A stretch of 64,000 bases of DNA from Nitrosospira sp. Nl5 (GCF_900102495.1 NZ_FMVQ01000004.1:179556-243555); one strand, 5' to 3'; numbered from the stretch's first letter, positions 9,419-18,215 are shown. Numbers and translations: made by a program. Notes: generated by a model from the sequence alone, not told the origin.

Positions 9419-9691
9419 ATGATACCGATTCAGGAATTACTCGCTCGAATTCGCTGGGATGAAGCATTCGCAAAAGGGGATTTTGTGATCGGATACTACG
9501 ATCGTGTCGCTGAAATGGTCATTCAGGTCCCATTACGCCAGATTCACTTTACCCCAGGCGACCATTTTTTCTTCCAGATCACCGATCCCCACGGCTCAAT
9601 TCAGGAGATTCCGTTCCATCGCGTCAGAGAAGTTTACAAGAATAAGGAGTTGATCTGGCATCGGGAACATCGGGATAAGGAAGATCAATAG
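9419..9691 (+). CDS. MJ1316 domain protein (RNA cyclic-end recognition, former DUF504)
   Basis: A 90-residue protein that looks like a stand-alone MJ1316 domain, starting IPIQELLARIRWDEAF and containing IHFTPGDHFFF and EIPFHRVREVYKN. This family was proposed to recognise cyclic or phosphorylated RNA ends and often accompanies RNA-repair genes. Divergence from rtcA supports such a role. The ATG at 9419 follows GAGGAG; an upstream start at 9350 would add an unlikely 23-residue leader. Confidence 0.75.
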   Translation: MIPIQELLARIRWDEAFAKGDFVIGYYDRVAEMVIQVPLRQIHFTPGDHFFFQITDPHGSIQEIPFHRVREVYKNKELIWHREHRDKEDQ

Positions 9692-9756
9692 TATTAAGGG
9701 TTCCGGGACTGTCCACTTCAGCTATAAAGCGGAATAGCCTCCAAGAAACGCAGCAA

Positions 9757-10140
9757 TCAAACCTGATACAGCTGTATCAGGTTACCGCAGGTATCCTCGA
9801 ATACCGCGAGAGTTGCCGGTCCCGACTTTGTCGGCTCCATGCTGAACACCACGCCCAGCTTTGTCATTCTTTTGTATTCTTTCTGAATATTATCGACGGC
9901 GAAAGCGGTCAGGGGTATGCCTTCGTCAAAGAGCGCTTTCTGATACGTCCTGGCCGCCGGAATGCCCATTGGTTCGAGAAGCAGCTCGATATCGGCCGGT
10001 CCATCGGGCGACACGACTGTCAGCCATCTGGCATCCCCCGCCGGCATGTCGTTTTTCTTGATAAAACCCAAAACCTCCGTATAAAACTTTAGGGCCTTGT
10101 CCTGATCGTCTACAAATACGCTACTCAGTTTGATTTTCAT
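9757..10140 (-). CDS. VOC family protein (glyoxalase/bleomycin-resistance fold)
   Basis: A single vicinal-oxygen-chelate domain protein of 127 residues. The N-terminal module SSVFVDDQDKALKFYTEVLGF and the C-terminal FEDTCGNLIQLYQV are typical, and the Glu before the end is a likely metal ligand. It could be a lyase, dioxygenase or drug-binding protein; the substrate is unknown. It converges with the MJ1316 gene and stands alone. Confidence 0.85.
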   Translation of the reverse strand: MKIKLSSVFVDDQDKALKFYTEVLGFIKKNDMPAGDARWLTVVSPDGPADIELLLEPMGIPAARTYQKALFDEGIPLTAFAVDNIQKEYKRMTKLGVVFSMEPTKSGPATLAVFEDTCGNLIQLYQV

Positions 10141-10404
10141 AAGGTACCTTTTTCAGACCTAGCGGTTTACCTGTTCATTCGCAATTATGCCATCCGCAAT
10201 TCCATGGCAGCATCCGGCACTGCTCGCGCATTGCCATGGGATCAAGCGATTCTAAAGGATTATGTCTCTTTCCAGCAATAACCCTCATATAAACGTTATC
10301 GCCTTAATGCCTTTTACAGGCATCCATGCTATATATAACGGCCGCATATACCCTGCGGCCAGCGCGCCCCACCCCGGCGCCCGGCCGGAAAAAAGGCTTG
10401 CCAC

Positions 10405-13400
10405 ATGGCGGAACAACAAGACGACAAATCCAGATTACCGCTAGCCGGAGTTCTCGCACTGCTGGCGATGATCAGCAGTTTTCTCATCTACGAGGGAATC
10501 TCACTCAAGACTTCCCGGCCAATCGACAAGGAAACGGCAAGTACCGCGTTCCTGGGGAAAGGGCTGGTACAGTCGCGCCTGTGGCAAGACCCTTATGAAG
10601 CCGTTGAAACATATCGGCTTCAGGAGGCGAAACGGCCAAAGGAGGCGGGTTCAGGCAATGCCCCGCATACACTGGATAACCTGATCAAGGGTATCGGGGA
10701 ATCGGGTCGGCCCGATCTTCGCGTGGTACCCGTATTCGTGGACGGAAGCCCGTATGTCAATGGCGTCGAGTCCAGGCTGAGGGACCGTTACGCCATGGTG
10801 TCGGCATTGGGCGCGGCGGGTTACGTGCCAGAGTCAGGGGAATATATCCGGGTTTTCAGTTGGCAGCAGGAAGAAGGGGCCGAATCGGGCACGGGAACAG
10901 ACGCATCTGCCCTGCTGGTCCCGGTCGAGCTGTTTATCCCGAAGGCAAAGCTTCGGGATAAGGAACATGGAAAACCGGTACTGGTCGTCTGGCTCAAGGA
11001 CCAGGATTTCGGGCTTCTGGACAAGCTGCTGGAGCATCTTAACAAAACATTCAGCCAAAGCGTGCCGCAAATAGAGCCCGTGTATCGTGTACTGGGTCCG
11101 CGCAGTTCCGCGACCCTGAGCGCAATGCTGAAGGAATTGCAGGCTATTCAATTCAATCTTCTCGCGAATCCACCCCTCAGAACATTAGAGCATATTAAAT
11201 TCTATTCCCCCTGGGCTACGGCGGAGGATACTTTTTTACTGGATCACGCATCTGGACCGCCCGGCTCGCATCACGGTGTCCCGGAAGCAAAAAGAACCGT
11301 GGACGAATTGTTCAAATACCCAAGAATCGAATTTATCAGGACGATCAAGACCGACGCCGTGCTCGCGGAGCAACTTCTCCAGGAGCTGAAGCGCCGGCAA
11401 GTGGAGCTGAAACCCTGCCCGGACACGGATTGCAACCCGAAAGTCGCGTTGATTTCAGAGTGGGATACCCTCTACGGCCGCTCGTTGCCGCGCACATTTG
11501 CGGCGGTGGCGATGAATAACGGTTCCGGTAAAACCAGTCCGGCGCTGGAGGCTGAAATTAATAAATTGCGCAGAGACGAGTGGCCCGGCTGGATTTACCC
11601 GCACTCATACCTGGCGGGACTGGACGGCGAATTGCCCGCGAAAGAAGAAGACGACAGGAAAAAAGATGGCGCTCAATCCAGGGAAAAAGCATGGCCCGGC
11701 GGCCAGCTCCAGAATGCGGGGCAGAACGTGGGACAGCGGCCCGAAGGCCGCGCTCAGCTGGATTATGTCATCCGGCTGGCGGCGGCGCTGAAGCAGCAGG
11801 AAGCAAAAAGCGGGGAAAAATTCAAGGCCATCGGCGTGCTGGGCAGTGACGTCTACGACAAGCTTCTCATTTTGCAGGCGCTGCGCCATATGTTTCCGAG
11901 CGCCATCTTTTTCACCACCGATCTGAATGCCGGGCTGGCCTACCCCGCCCAGTGGGAGTCGGCACGCAACCTCATCGTTGCTTCCCATTTCGGACTGGAA
12001 CTCCAGCCGGTGCTGCAAACGCCTATTCCTCCCTTCCGCGACAGTTATCAGACATCGCTGTTCTACGCGGCCTTATGGGCGCTGGATCACTTCGTCGCCG
12101 CGGGCACGGCGGACTGCCCGGATTGCTTCCAACTGCAAACGGACGCCGGCAGCGGATCGGGGGCGATGAAATTTTCCGGGAATGCGGCGCCGAGATTGTA
12201 TGAAATCGGGCGGCATGGCGCCTTCGACATCAGTACCGGCACCGATACCAGCATTAGCCCGCAATCTTCGGGCTATGCAAGCATTCACCCGCCCCGTCCA
12301 GACCTGGGCGCCTATTCCGATACACCGCGGAATCTGAGGTGGATCGGGATAACGGCGATCGCGGCCATCGTGCTTATCCTGGCTGCAATGCTGATCAGCA
12401 CCACAGCGGCGGACATATGCCTCAGGCTCGTCTCGAACTACCGGTTCTGGCTAGGGCTTGCGGCCGTCTGCATGGCCGGTTACGGCCTGGCGGAATTGAT
12501 GGGGCGCATGATGCCGAACGCGGCGGAAAACGAACCGTTTGCGCTGAGCGAAGGAATCAGCGCATGGCCCACGGCGGGAATTCGCCTGCTCGCGTTCGTT
12601 ACCGGCTTGATCTTTCTCTGGTATTCCTGGCGGAAGCTGACAGATAATGAAAAGAACCTGGCGCACGAATTCAATCTCGTAGAAAAAGATACCGGCCCGG
12701 TGGATAAAGGGGATAAAGGTAACCTGGACTGCGAACCCAACGAATTATCCAGCTGGTCTCTCCGCCGCTGGCTGGGGCTCCATTACTGGCATCCGCAAAC
12801 TGCCGGGCAGATTGACGCCGCGCATCTTTGGCGGGAATACACGGCGCTCGGCAATTGGAAAAATTTTGCCGCGCGGGGTCTGCCGCAGGTCACGCTCGTT
12901 TTGCTCCTGGCATTCCTGCTGATGGCGCTGCTCGGTTTTCCCAACACACCCTGCCGTGGGCCAGCCTGCTTCGCAATCAATGATGTAGTCATAATCCTGA
13001 GCGTGGTCGCCATGCTGCTGCTGATATTCTATGTGATAGACGCCATCCGGCTCTGCCGGAGGTGGGTCAACTGTATCGCGACGAGGAGAATCCAGTGGCC
13101 CGACGGGACGGTGACAAAAATGATCAAAGAGCGAGGCCGGGGCATCGGCATCAGCGAGGAGAATTCAGATGAATGGCTGGGCATCGAATTGATCGCCGAC
13201 CGGACAGCGGTCATCGGCAATTTTATCTATTTTCCCTTTGTCATCATGTTTCTCCTGGGAGTTGCCCGTCACACCTACTTCGACAACTGGGACTTTCCGG
13301 CCGCGCTTGTCATTGTCTTCGTCGTCAACGCGATACTCATCATCGCCAGCGCCATGGTATTGCGAAGATCCGCCGAAATGGCCAAACGGGAGGCCATCAA

Positions 13401-13626
13401 GCGCCTGGAGAAAAAGCGCATCGAATTGCCGGATGAATCGCCGGATCAAGCGCCGGATAAAGAAAAGCAGAAACGGCAAATCGAGCAGGCGATTGATGCG
13501 ATCCGGAATAATCAAAGGGGTGCCTTCCTGCCCCTCACCAAGCATCCTGTGTTCGGTGCGATAGCCCTGCCGTCCGGAGGATACGGTCTCGTGCTCTTGT
13601 TCGAGTACCTGACGACGGCGTTCTGA
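10405..13626 (+). CDS. Large membrane protein of unknown function
   Basis: A 1073-residue protein I do not recognise. One membrane helix lies near residues 13-30. A long, probably periplasmic region follows to about residue 640, and at least seven more hydrophobic helices occupy about 645 to the C-terminus, separated by charged stretches rich in Lys/Glu. Residues about 460-560 (IGVLGSDVYDKLLIL, then AIFFTTDLN and NLIVASHFGLEL) resemble a Rossmann-like or type 1 periplasmic-binding fold, so ligand sensing is possible. The downstream secreted/membrane protein at 13893 may be a partner. A weak AAGG site precedes the start. Confidence 0.75.
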   Translation: MAEQQDDKSRLPLAGVLALLAMISSFLIYEGISLKTSRPIDKETASTAFLGKGLVQSRLWQDPYEAVETYRLQEAKRPKEAGSGNAPHTLDNLIKGIGESGRPDLRVVPVFVDGSPYVNGVESRLRDRYAMVSALGAAGYVPESGEYIRVFSWQQEEGAESGTGTDASALLVPVELFIPKAKLRDKEHGKPVLVVWLKDQDFGLLDKLLEHLNKTFSQSVPQIEPVYRVLGPRSSATLSAMLKELQAIQFNLLANPPLRTLEHIKFYSPWATAEDTFLLDHASGPPGSHHGVPEAKRTVDELFKYPRIEFIRTIKTDAVLAEQLLQELKRRQVELKPCPDTDCNPKVALISEWDTLYGRSLPRTFAAVAMNNGSGKTSPALEAEINKLRRDEWPGWIYPHSYLAGLDGELPAKEEDDRKKDGAQSREKAWPGGQLQNAGQNVGQRPEGRAQLDYVIRLAAALKQQEAKSGEKFKAIGVLGSDVYDKLLILQALRHMFPSAIFFTTDLNAGLAYPAQWESARNLIVASHFGLELQPVLQTPIPPFRDSYQTSLFYAALWALDHFVAAGTADCPDCFQLQTDAGSGSGAMKFSGNAAPRLYEIGRHGAFDISTGTDTSISPQSSGYASIHPPRPDLGAYSDTPRNLRWIGITAIAAIVLILAAMLISTTAADICLRLVSNYRFWLGLAAVCMAGYGLAELMGRMMPNAAENEPFALSEGISAWPTAGIRLLAFVTGLIFLWYSWRKLTDNEKNLAHEFNLVEKDTGPVDKGDKGNLDCEPNELSSWSLRRWLGLHYWHPQTAGQIDAAHLWREYTALGNWKNFAARGLPQVTLVLLLAFLLMALLGFPNTPCRGPACFAINDVVIILSVVAMLLLIFYVIDAIRLCRRWVNCIATRRIQWPDGTVTKMIKERGRGIGISEENSDEWLGIELIADRTAVIGNFIYFPFVIMFLLGVARHTYFDNWDFPAALVIVFVVNAILIIASAMVLRRSAEMAKREAIKRLEKKRIELPDESPDQAPDKEKQKRQIEQAIDAIRNNQRGAFLPLTKHPVFGAIALPSGGYGLVLLFEYLTTAF

Positions 13627-13660
13627 GGAATGCCGGAAAACCCACGCGCCGCCTCGGAGC

Positions 13661-13767
13661 GTAGGATGGGTAAAGCGAAGCGCAACCCATCAAAACCCTG
13701 CCACGATTGCAACCTGATACGGTGAAATAACCAAACGATGGGTTACGCTTCGCTCTATCCATCCCAC
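13661..13767. repeat. Inverted pair of REP-like palindromes (GATGGGTAAAGCG family)
   Basis: GATGGGTAAAGCGAAGCGC followed by AACCCATC on the left, and an inverted copy (GATGGGTTACGCTTCGCTC) on the right, about 40 bp apart. Single related copies occur near 16458-16492 and 20036-20065. These behave like intergenic REP/BIME repeats. They lie downstream of the large membrane protein gene. Confidence 0.7.
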
Positions 13768-13892
13768 ATATGCGCGATAGCATATTTGTTGATTAACCTG
13801 AAATATAATCTATATTACATAAAAACCGATATCGTTTCCTCCGCAACGAAAGGCGATGGATGGCAGCGGTTTTTCCGCCCATGAGGATTATT

Positions 13893-15071
13893 ATGTTTAA
13901 CGCAAAATACATATTCGCGCTTGCCTTTCTTTTGCTCGCCGCGCCGGTTCACGCGCAACAGCCATCCCCGGCCCTGGTTGCGGAGGACACGGGACCGCAA
14001 GCGCAAAACCGGAAAACCTCCTCCAGCTTCAATGGCATTGTGGTTCAGACAGATCCCCTGGAAGTGAAATCGGTAAGCGGCGAGGTGCGAACGTTTCTTC
14101 CCTCCAGAGAGAACGCCTCGCCCGGGATCCAGGCTAACTGGCCCAATATTGGCGCGCTGGTATCGCTAACCTACGAGCGGGAATCCAGCGGAAATATGCT
14201 GACGGAAATCAAAGTTACCGGAGCAACCATTATCGGCACAATCAAGGAAATCGCCGCCGACATGTCGTGGCTCATCGTCAGGACCCAGCCGGATAAGCCG
14301 GAAACCGGGATCAACGTGCCGCTCCAGACAGTTACCCAGTTCCAGCCGCTGGTAGCGGCAATGCGGCCCGGCGACGGGATCAAGGCAACGTACGTCCGCG
14401 AAGGCAAAGGAGGTGTCAACGCCACGGACGGCATCAATTCCGTAAAATCTCTTGAATGGCAGAGCAAGGCAGTTGACCGCGGATCGCGCTGGCTGTCGCT
14501 CATCGGCGCGGCCGTGACACTCTGGATTCTGGCTTATATTTTCACCAGGGGCCACCCGACCGAACTCTACCTCGGCACGGACAACCGCTACAGCAGCTCC
14601 AAATTCCAGACAGTACTCTGGTTCTGGCTCGTCATCAGCGCTTACATCGCCATTGTGTCTCACCGCATTATGGCGGCAGGATGGAACTACGTAGGCGGGG
14701 TGGATATCCCGCCCAACCTGCTTATCCTCTCCGGAATCAGCGTGCTGACATTTACCGCCGCAAAGGCGATCACGGCGGGCAAGGTCGAAAAAGCCGCCGC
14801 GGAGGGCAAGCCGGACCTGAAAGTCAGCGCCGCTGCGCCGCAAGCCACCGACCTCATCAGCAATGATCTCAACCGCACGGACCTGGGAGACTTCCAGATG
14901 GTGATAATCACAATGCTGGCTGTTATTATTTACGCAATTTCTGCGGTCGAATTCATGGAGAGCATCGAGTTCCGCCGCGTCGTCACGATGCCGGATGTCG
15001 ACGCAACGCTGCTGTCCATATTCGGTCTGGGCCAGGCGGCCTATCTGGGCAAGAAAGCAGCCGGGGAGTGA
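13893..15071 (+). CDS. Secreted/membrane protein of unknown function
   Basis: A 392-residue protein with a clear signal peptide (IFALAFLLLAAPVHAQQ) and a beta-rich region to about residue 190. At least four hydrophobic helices follow (for example WLSLIGAAVTLWILAYIF and TVLWFWLVISAYIAIVS), the last near EFQMVIITMLAVIIYAI-type sequence in the C-terminal part. I do not recognise the family. GAGGA lies 5 bp before the ATG at 13893. It shares orientation with the large membrane protein upstream, 266 bp away across a REP pair, so co-function is only a guess. Confidence 0.7.
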   Translation: MFNAKYIFALAFLLLAAPVHAQQPSPALVAEDTGPQAQNRKTSSSFNGIVVQTDPLEVKSVSGEVRTFLPSRENASPGIQANWPNIGALVSLTYERESSGNMLTEIKVTGATIIGTIKEIAADMSWLIVRTQPDKPETGINVPLQTVTQFQPLVAAMRPGDGIKATYVREGKGGVNATDGINSVKSLEWQSKAVDRGSRWLSLIGAAVTLWILAYIFTRGHPTELYLGTDNRYSSSKFQTVLWFWLVISAYIAIVSHRIMAAGWNYVGGVDIPPNLLILSGISVLTFTAAKAITAGKVEKAAAEGKPDLKVSAAAPQATDLISNDLNRTDLGDFQMVIITMLAVIIYAISAVEFMESIEFRRVVTMPDVDATLLSIFGLGQAAYLGKKAAGE

Positions 15072-15078
15072 TGCGAAG

Positions 15079-15267
15079 TTATTTCAGTTTCTTGAATTCG
15101 CTCGCCCGCATCAGCAGTTCGAGCGTTGTTTCGAGTTTGATCACGCGCTCGGTCAGATTCTCGATCTTGTCCTGCTGACCCTTGATCGCTTCGCTCTGGC
15201 GAACAACCTTGTCCTCCAGTTTCACCATTGAGCTCAGCGCATCCCATACGCGATCCGTCACGCCCAT
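15079..15267 (-). CDS. Small coiled-coil protein
   Basis: A 62-residue protein with a heptad-like pattern over most of its length (VVRQSEAIKGQQDKIENL, then TERVIKLETTLELLMR), predicting a coiled coil. Its ATG overlaps the stop of the upstream gene (TAATG), so the two are translationally coupled. It may oligomerise with or anchor its ribbon-helix-helix partner. No named family is recognised. Confidence 0.65.
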   Translation of the reverse strand: MGVTDRVWDALSSMVKLEDKVVRQSEAIKGQQDKIENLTERVIKLETTLELLMRASEFKKLK

Positions 15268-15566
15268 TAGACCGCCTTCGCTATCTTTTCGGATGTGGCG
15301 GCTTCCATTGCGGCTATCCGCTTATTGCTGGCCTCCACGAATGCCAGCACGCCATCAATAGAATCAGAAGCCCGGTCTGCGGCAGACTTGGCCTTGTCGG
15401 CAAGAACACCTAATTCCTCATCCGCTTCGGCGGACTCATATGCCCTGGCACCACGACGCATCAGCTCCGCAACAGGAAGGCCCAGCTTCTTGGCTTTAAG
15501 CACGATGGCTTTTTTTTCCTGGGGCGTGGCTTGCACCACAATTCTTTCAACCGCTGTTGCCGCCAT
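15267..15566 (-). CDS. Ribbon-helix-helix DNA-binding protein (Arc/MobC-like)
   Basis: A 99-residue protein. Residues 5-43 (ERIVVQATPQEKKAIVLKA, then KKLGLPVAELMRRGARAY) fit a ribbon-helix-helix fold: a beta strand followed by two helices. The remaining part is an Ala/Glu-rich helix. Such proteins serve as antitoxins, plasmid mobilisation accessories (MobC) or autoregulators. It is co-transcribed with a small coiled-coil gene, and a palindrome lies just upstream. A toxin was not identified, so a toxin-antitoxin call is not made. Confidence 0.65.
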   Translation of the reverse strand: MAATAVERIVVQATPQEKKAIVLKAKKLGLPVAELMRRGARAYESAEADEELGVLADKAKSAADRASDSIDGVLAFVEASNKRIAAMEAATSEKIAKAV

Positions 15567-15603
15567 GAGAGGACTCCTTTTAGTCAGGAATAAATTGACT
15601 CGT

Positions 15604-15622
15604 CATGTACAGTACATGTACA
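15604..15622. promoter_or_regulatory. Candidate operator palindrome upstream of the RHH gene
   Basis: ATGTACAGTACATGTACAT contains the perfect palindrome ATGTACAGTACAT plus an extra overlapping GTACAT half. It lies about 40 bp upstream of the ribbon-helix-helix start. Overlapping half-sites of this kind are typical RHH dimer-of-dimer operators, so autoregulation is plausible. This is inferred from position and symmetry only. Confidence 0.5.
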
Positions 15623-15697
15623 TATACCGTCTTGTCAAGGGAATTGGATCCCAAATTATCCGCTTGCTGTCAAGCTATCCCGGCGCCGGCGAATCTT

Positions 15698-16399
15698 CTA
15701 TTCGGGCACCTTGCTGACCTGCCGGCACTGCAGCGCGATGCCTGTCACGCTGCGTGGTTCCGACCCGGCCCCAAAATGGGCGGTCACCGCAGTCGCGATC
15801 TGGCCTTGTTCGCACTCCACCCATTTCTTCCAGGTCTCGCAATTCAAGCGCAGGGCGTTCGGGGCGTTGAGATCGACCAGTGCCGACATCCCGGATGAAG
15901 CCGACGAATCCGGATAATCCGCCGGGAGCTCGGATACGTTGCCCTTGTTATCTATCTTGCTGCCGCGTATCTGGAAGCCTTTTACTCGCGTGTCGTCCTT
16001 ATTCATACATACCCGCAGGGCGCGCACGAAAGTGCGCTGGTCGAATCTTACATCCCCGAATTGCACTTTCATCTCGCTACTGGTCGGGTTTGCGCCACAA
16101 AGGTCCTTGATTGCGCCGGAATCATCATTAAAATTATTGACGTCCTCGGTCATCGTCGCGATGTAGCAGGGCTTGTCGTTGCGTTCCACCGACCACAACC
16201 CATAGACACCGTGCATACTCTGGGGCATGCCAAGCATGAACAACGTTCCGGCAAATCCGGATATTTCGGTCGGCGTGACCGGACCGGTCAGCAACACCTT
16301 GTTTTCACTAAATACGGATGGAGCAATAGTAAAAAGAGCGGCGGCGAGTGCGGCGCGTAACGTAATGGCCTGCCGGTGAACCCTGGAATGTCTATGCAT
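15698..16399 (-). CDS. Secreted protein of unknown function
   Basis: A 233-residue exported protein with a signal peptide (ALRAALAAALFTIAPSVFS-like stretch, cleavage near SVFSEN). The mature part is hydrophilic and contains several cysteines (CYIATM, DLCGAN, VCMNKD, NCETWKKWVECEQ), suggesting disulfides. No family was recognised. The ATG at 16399 follows AAGGGA with good spacing; a GTG at 16417 would only add six residues. Confidence 0.65.
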   Translation of the reverse strand: MHRHSRVHRQAITLRAALAAALFTIAPSVFSENKVLLTGPVTPTEISGFAGTLFMLGMPQSMHGVYGLWSVERNDKPCYIATMTEDVNNFNDDSGAIKDLCGANPTSSEMKVQFGDVRFDQRTFVRALRVCMNKDDTRVKGFQIRGSKIDNKGNVSELPADYPDSSASSGMSALVDLNAPNALRLNCETWKKWVECEQGQIATAVTAHFGAGSEPRSVTGIALQCRQVSKVPE

Positions 16400-16457
16400 G
16401 ATCGTTTCCCTTTTCACAGTAATTGATAAAAGATGACTCGATACACGATTTTTCGCA

Positions 16458-16492
16458 GGATGGGTGGGGTGAAGCGTAACCCATCATTGGGC
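16458..16492. repeat. REP-like palindrome, single copy
   Basis: AGGATGGGTGGGGTGAAGCG followed by TAACCCATCATTGGGC. This is a diverged member of the GATGGG...CCCATC family seen at 13661-13767 and 20036-20065. It lies between two minus-strand secreted-protein genes. Confidence 0.55.
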
Positions 16493-16514
16493 TTCATCGG
16501 CATCAATCTGTTTG

Positions 16515-17063
16515 TCATGTCGTCTTGTGAAGTGCGCACTTGCCCGTGTCCAACGTCAGCCCCTTGCTTCCATAACCCCATACAGCGGTAAAGCCAACGG
16601 CTTTTTCATCAGTGATGCCCCTGTTATCGCTGTTATCGCTGTTATCGCTGTTATCGCTGTTATCGCTGTTATCGCTGTTATCGCTGTTATCGCTGTTATC
16701 GCCGGAATGGATCGTCAAAGAAACAATGATTGGCGCATTGCCGGGATGGACCGTGGGTTCCAGTTTGCCCACAGCAGTGATCGTCCCGCCCCCTCCCAAA
16801 GCCGCGTCCTCGAACACGGCCGCTTTGGCTGCATAGCAATTCGTCCACAGGCAGGCAGAGAGTACGGCGGTTTTCGTGTTGTATAAAAACGACTCCGCAT
16901 GCTGGAAACCATCGCTCACCTTCTCGCACTGACCTCCTGCGCACTCATATTGAGTATCCGGCGTACAGCGGTACTCCTTATATTCCCGTGAGAAACCCGT
17001 CGCCGGGCTCAACAACACCAGCACGAACGCGAATGGAACCGTAACCCGCGGGCAATGAATCAC
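16515..17063 (-). CDS. Secreted protein with (Ser-Asp-Asn)n microsatellite
   Basis: A 182-residue exported protein with a signal peptide (VTVPFAFVLVLLSPATGFS) and several cysteines (YRCTPDTQYECAGGQCEK). Residues about 125-152 are nine tandem Ser-Asp-Asn units encoded by a 9-bp repeat, so unit loss or gain keeps the frame. The GTG at 17063 overlaps the TGA of the deacetylase (GTGA), favouring coupled translation; an ATG at 17087 is possible. The function is unknown. The name reflects what is visible, not homology. Confidence 0.6.
   Translation of the reverse strand: MIHCPRVTVPFAFVLVLLSPATGFSREYKEYRCTPDTQYECAGGQCEKVSDGFQHAESFLYNTKTAVLSACLWTNCYAAKAAVFEDAALGGGGTITAVGKLEPTVHPGNAPIIVSLTIHSGDNSDNSDNSDNSDNSDNSDNSDNSDNRGITDEKAVGFTAVWGYGSKGLTLDTGKCALHKTT
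16622..16702. repeat. 9-bp tandem repeat, nine copies
   Basis: Nine perfect copies of TGTTATCGC in a row inside a coding region, each encoding one Ser-Asp-Asn triplet on the minus strand. Because the unit is a multiple of three, copy-number change would alter protein length without a frameshift. Confidence 0.97.
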
Positions 17064-17656
17064 GGCTCCGCGATGGTAAATCCCCATTCCTTCAACTGGG
17101 CGATAAAAGACGGCAGGTCCCTGGCCGTCGCCTGCTGCACGTGCATCAGTACATTGAACGAGACCTTGCGCTGTTGTTGCGTAAACTGCGTTTCGATATT
17201 CCTTATCTTTTCCGGCCCCAACCCCCTCGGCGCTTTCCAGTCTTCCGTGTCGATATCCCAGGTCACGATGGTCAGTGACAAGTCATCGGCGACTGCGAGC
17301 AGCTCCGGATCAATATTGCCGCGGAAGCCCCCCGCACCGTATGGCGGGCGAATCTTCGTCGGCGTTGCCCCAGTGGTGGCGTGGATAATGTCCTGTGTCT
17401 GTTCAAGCTCCCACCTGACGTTCTGTTCGGTCTCCGTCGCCAGATTCGGATGGCCCCATGAATGATTCTGGATGTCATGCCCCTGACGGACGATCATTCT
17501 CGCTGCTTCGGGGTATTGCTTGACCTCGCTGCCGAGAACATAAAATTCCGCCCTGATTTCATGCCTCTGTAATGTCCCAAGGATGTCCTCAAGCGCGGTG
17601 ACCGGTGCCGGCCCATCGTCAAACGACAGGACTACCGATTTTTCGTCACCCAGCAT
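17060..17656 (-). CDS. Polysaccharide deacetylase family protein
   Basis: NodB-homology (carbohydrate esterase 4) protein, 198 residues. SFDDGPAPVT is motif 1 (catalytic base and metal Asp), QNHSWGHPNL is motif 2 (H-S/T-x-x-H metal ligands) and RPPYGAGG is motif 3. It lacks a visible signal peptide from the chosen start. GGGGAG sits 9 bp before the ATG at 17656; a GTG 30 codons upstream has no good site. It likely removes acetyl groups from a glycan. The downstream secreted protein overlaps by 4 bp. Confidence 0.88.
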   Translation of the reverse strand: MLGDEKSVVLSFDDGPAPVTALEDILGTLQRHEIRAEFYVLGSEVKQYPEAARMIVRQGHDIQNHSWGHPNLATETEQNVRWELEQTQDIIHATTGATPTKIRPPYGAGGFRGNIDPELLAVADDLSLTIVTWDIDTEDWKAPRGLGPEKIRNIETQFTQQQRKVSFNVLMHVQQATARDLPSFIAQLKEWGFTIAEP

Positions 17657-17862
17657 TTTTAACTTCTCCCCAATAGAAAGGCTCAGCGTAATTTTGGAAT
17701 AATCCCTTATAAAAGAAAATGCTTCTGTACGGTTCGACACAAACACATCCTTAATCCGAGACTGGCTTTGATCCGCAAAGCGAATCTGGCAGAATACATT
17801 ACCGATCGACTAACGCTCTTATATGCGCTTTAGCCACGCTAACAACGCGACAAGGAGGCGAC

Positions 17863-18189
17863 GTGGAATCCAGACCAATCACCAATACGCAAAACCTCAT
17901 CAATTCCCGTGACTTATTCGCGCGCATCAAGTGGCTTGAACAGGAGTTGAATTACCGGTGCTCCGACGAATACTCGGAGGAATTGAAAGCGCTGAAGTCA
18001 TTTGTGGAAAACATCCAGGCCAACGCTTCGGCCTCCACGTATGAGCAGGGCGCGGATTTGATTCGCGACAGCTACTTTCAGGAATATGCGAAGGCGAGGG
18101 AAGAATCGGATGCACCGGATGCGCCGAGGGCCGCGTTCAGCCCCGTTGATTTCAACGGGATCATTTACTGGCTGCGCCACGTGAGTTGA
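17863..18189 (+). CDS. Hypothetical protein
   Basis: A 108-residue soluble, acidic, mostly helical protein with no recognised family. A strong AAGGAGG site precedes the GTG start at 17863, so expression is credible. The C-terminal part YEQGADLIRDSYFQEYA and VDFNGIIYWLRHVS is repeated in decayed form at 19603-19745, on the other side of the NADH dehydrogenase gene. It may be a small regulatory or adaptor protein, but nothing shows this. Confidence 0.65.
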   Translation: MESRPITNTQNLINSRDLFARIKWLEQELNYRCSDEYSEELKALKSFVENIQANASASTYEQGADLIRDSYFQEYAKAREESDAPDAPRAAFSPVDFNGIIYWLRHVS

Positions 18190-18215
18190 AACGTCTTTAG
18201 CACCCTTACTGACCT

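Noticed and set aside
15079..15566. Calling the RHH/coiled-coil pair a toxin-antitoxin system
   Set aside because: The RHH half fits an antitoxin, but the partner is a plain coiled coil with no toxin motif, so the call is not supported.
16622..16702. Tandem repeat considered as a CRISPR-like array
   Set aside because: The unit is 9 bp with no spacers and lies in frame inside a coding sequence, so it is a microsatellite.
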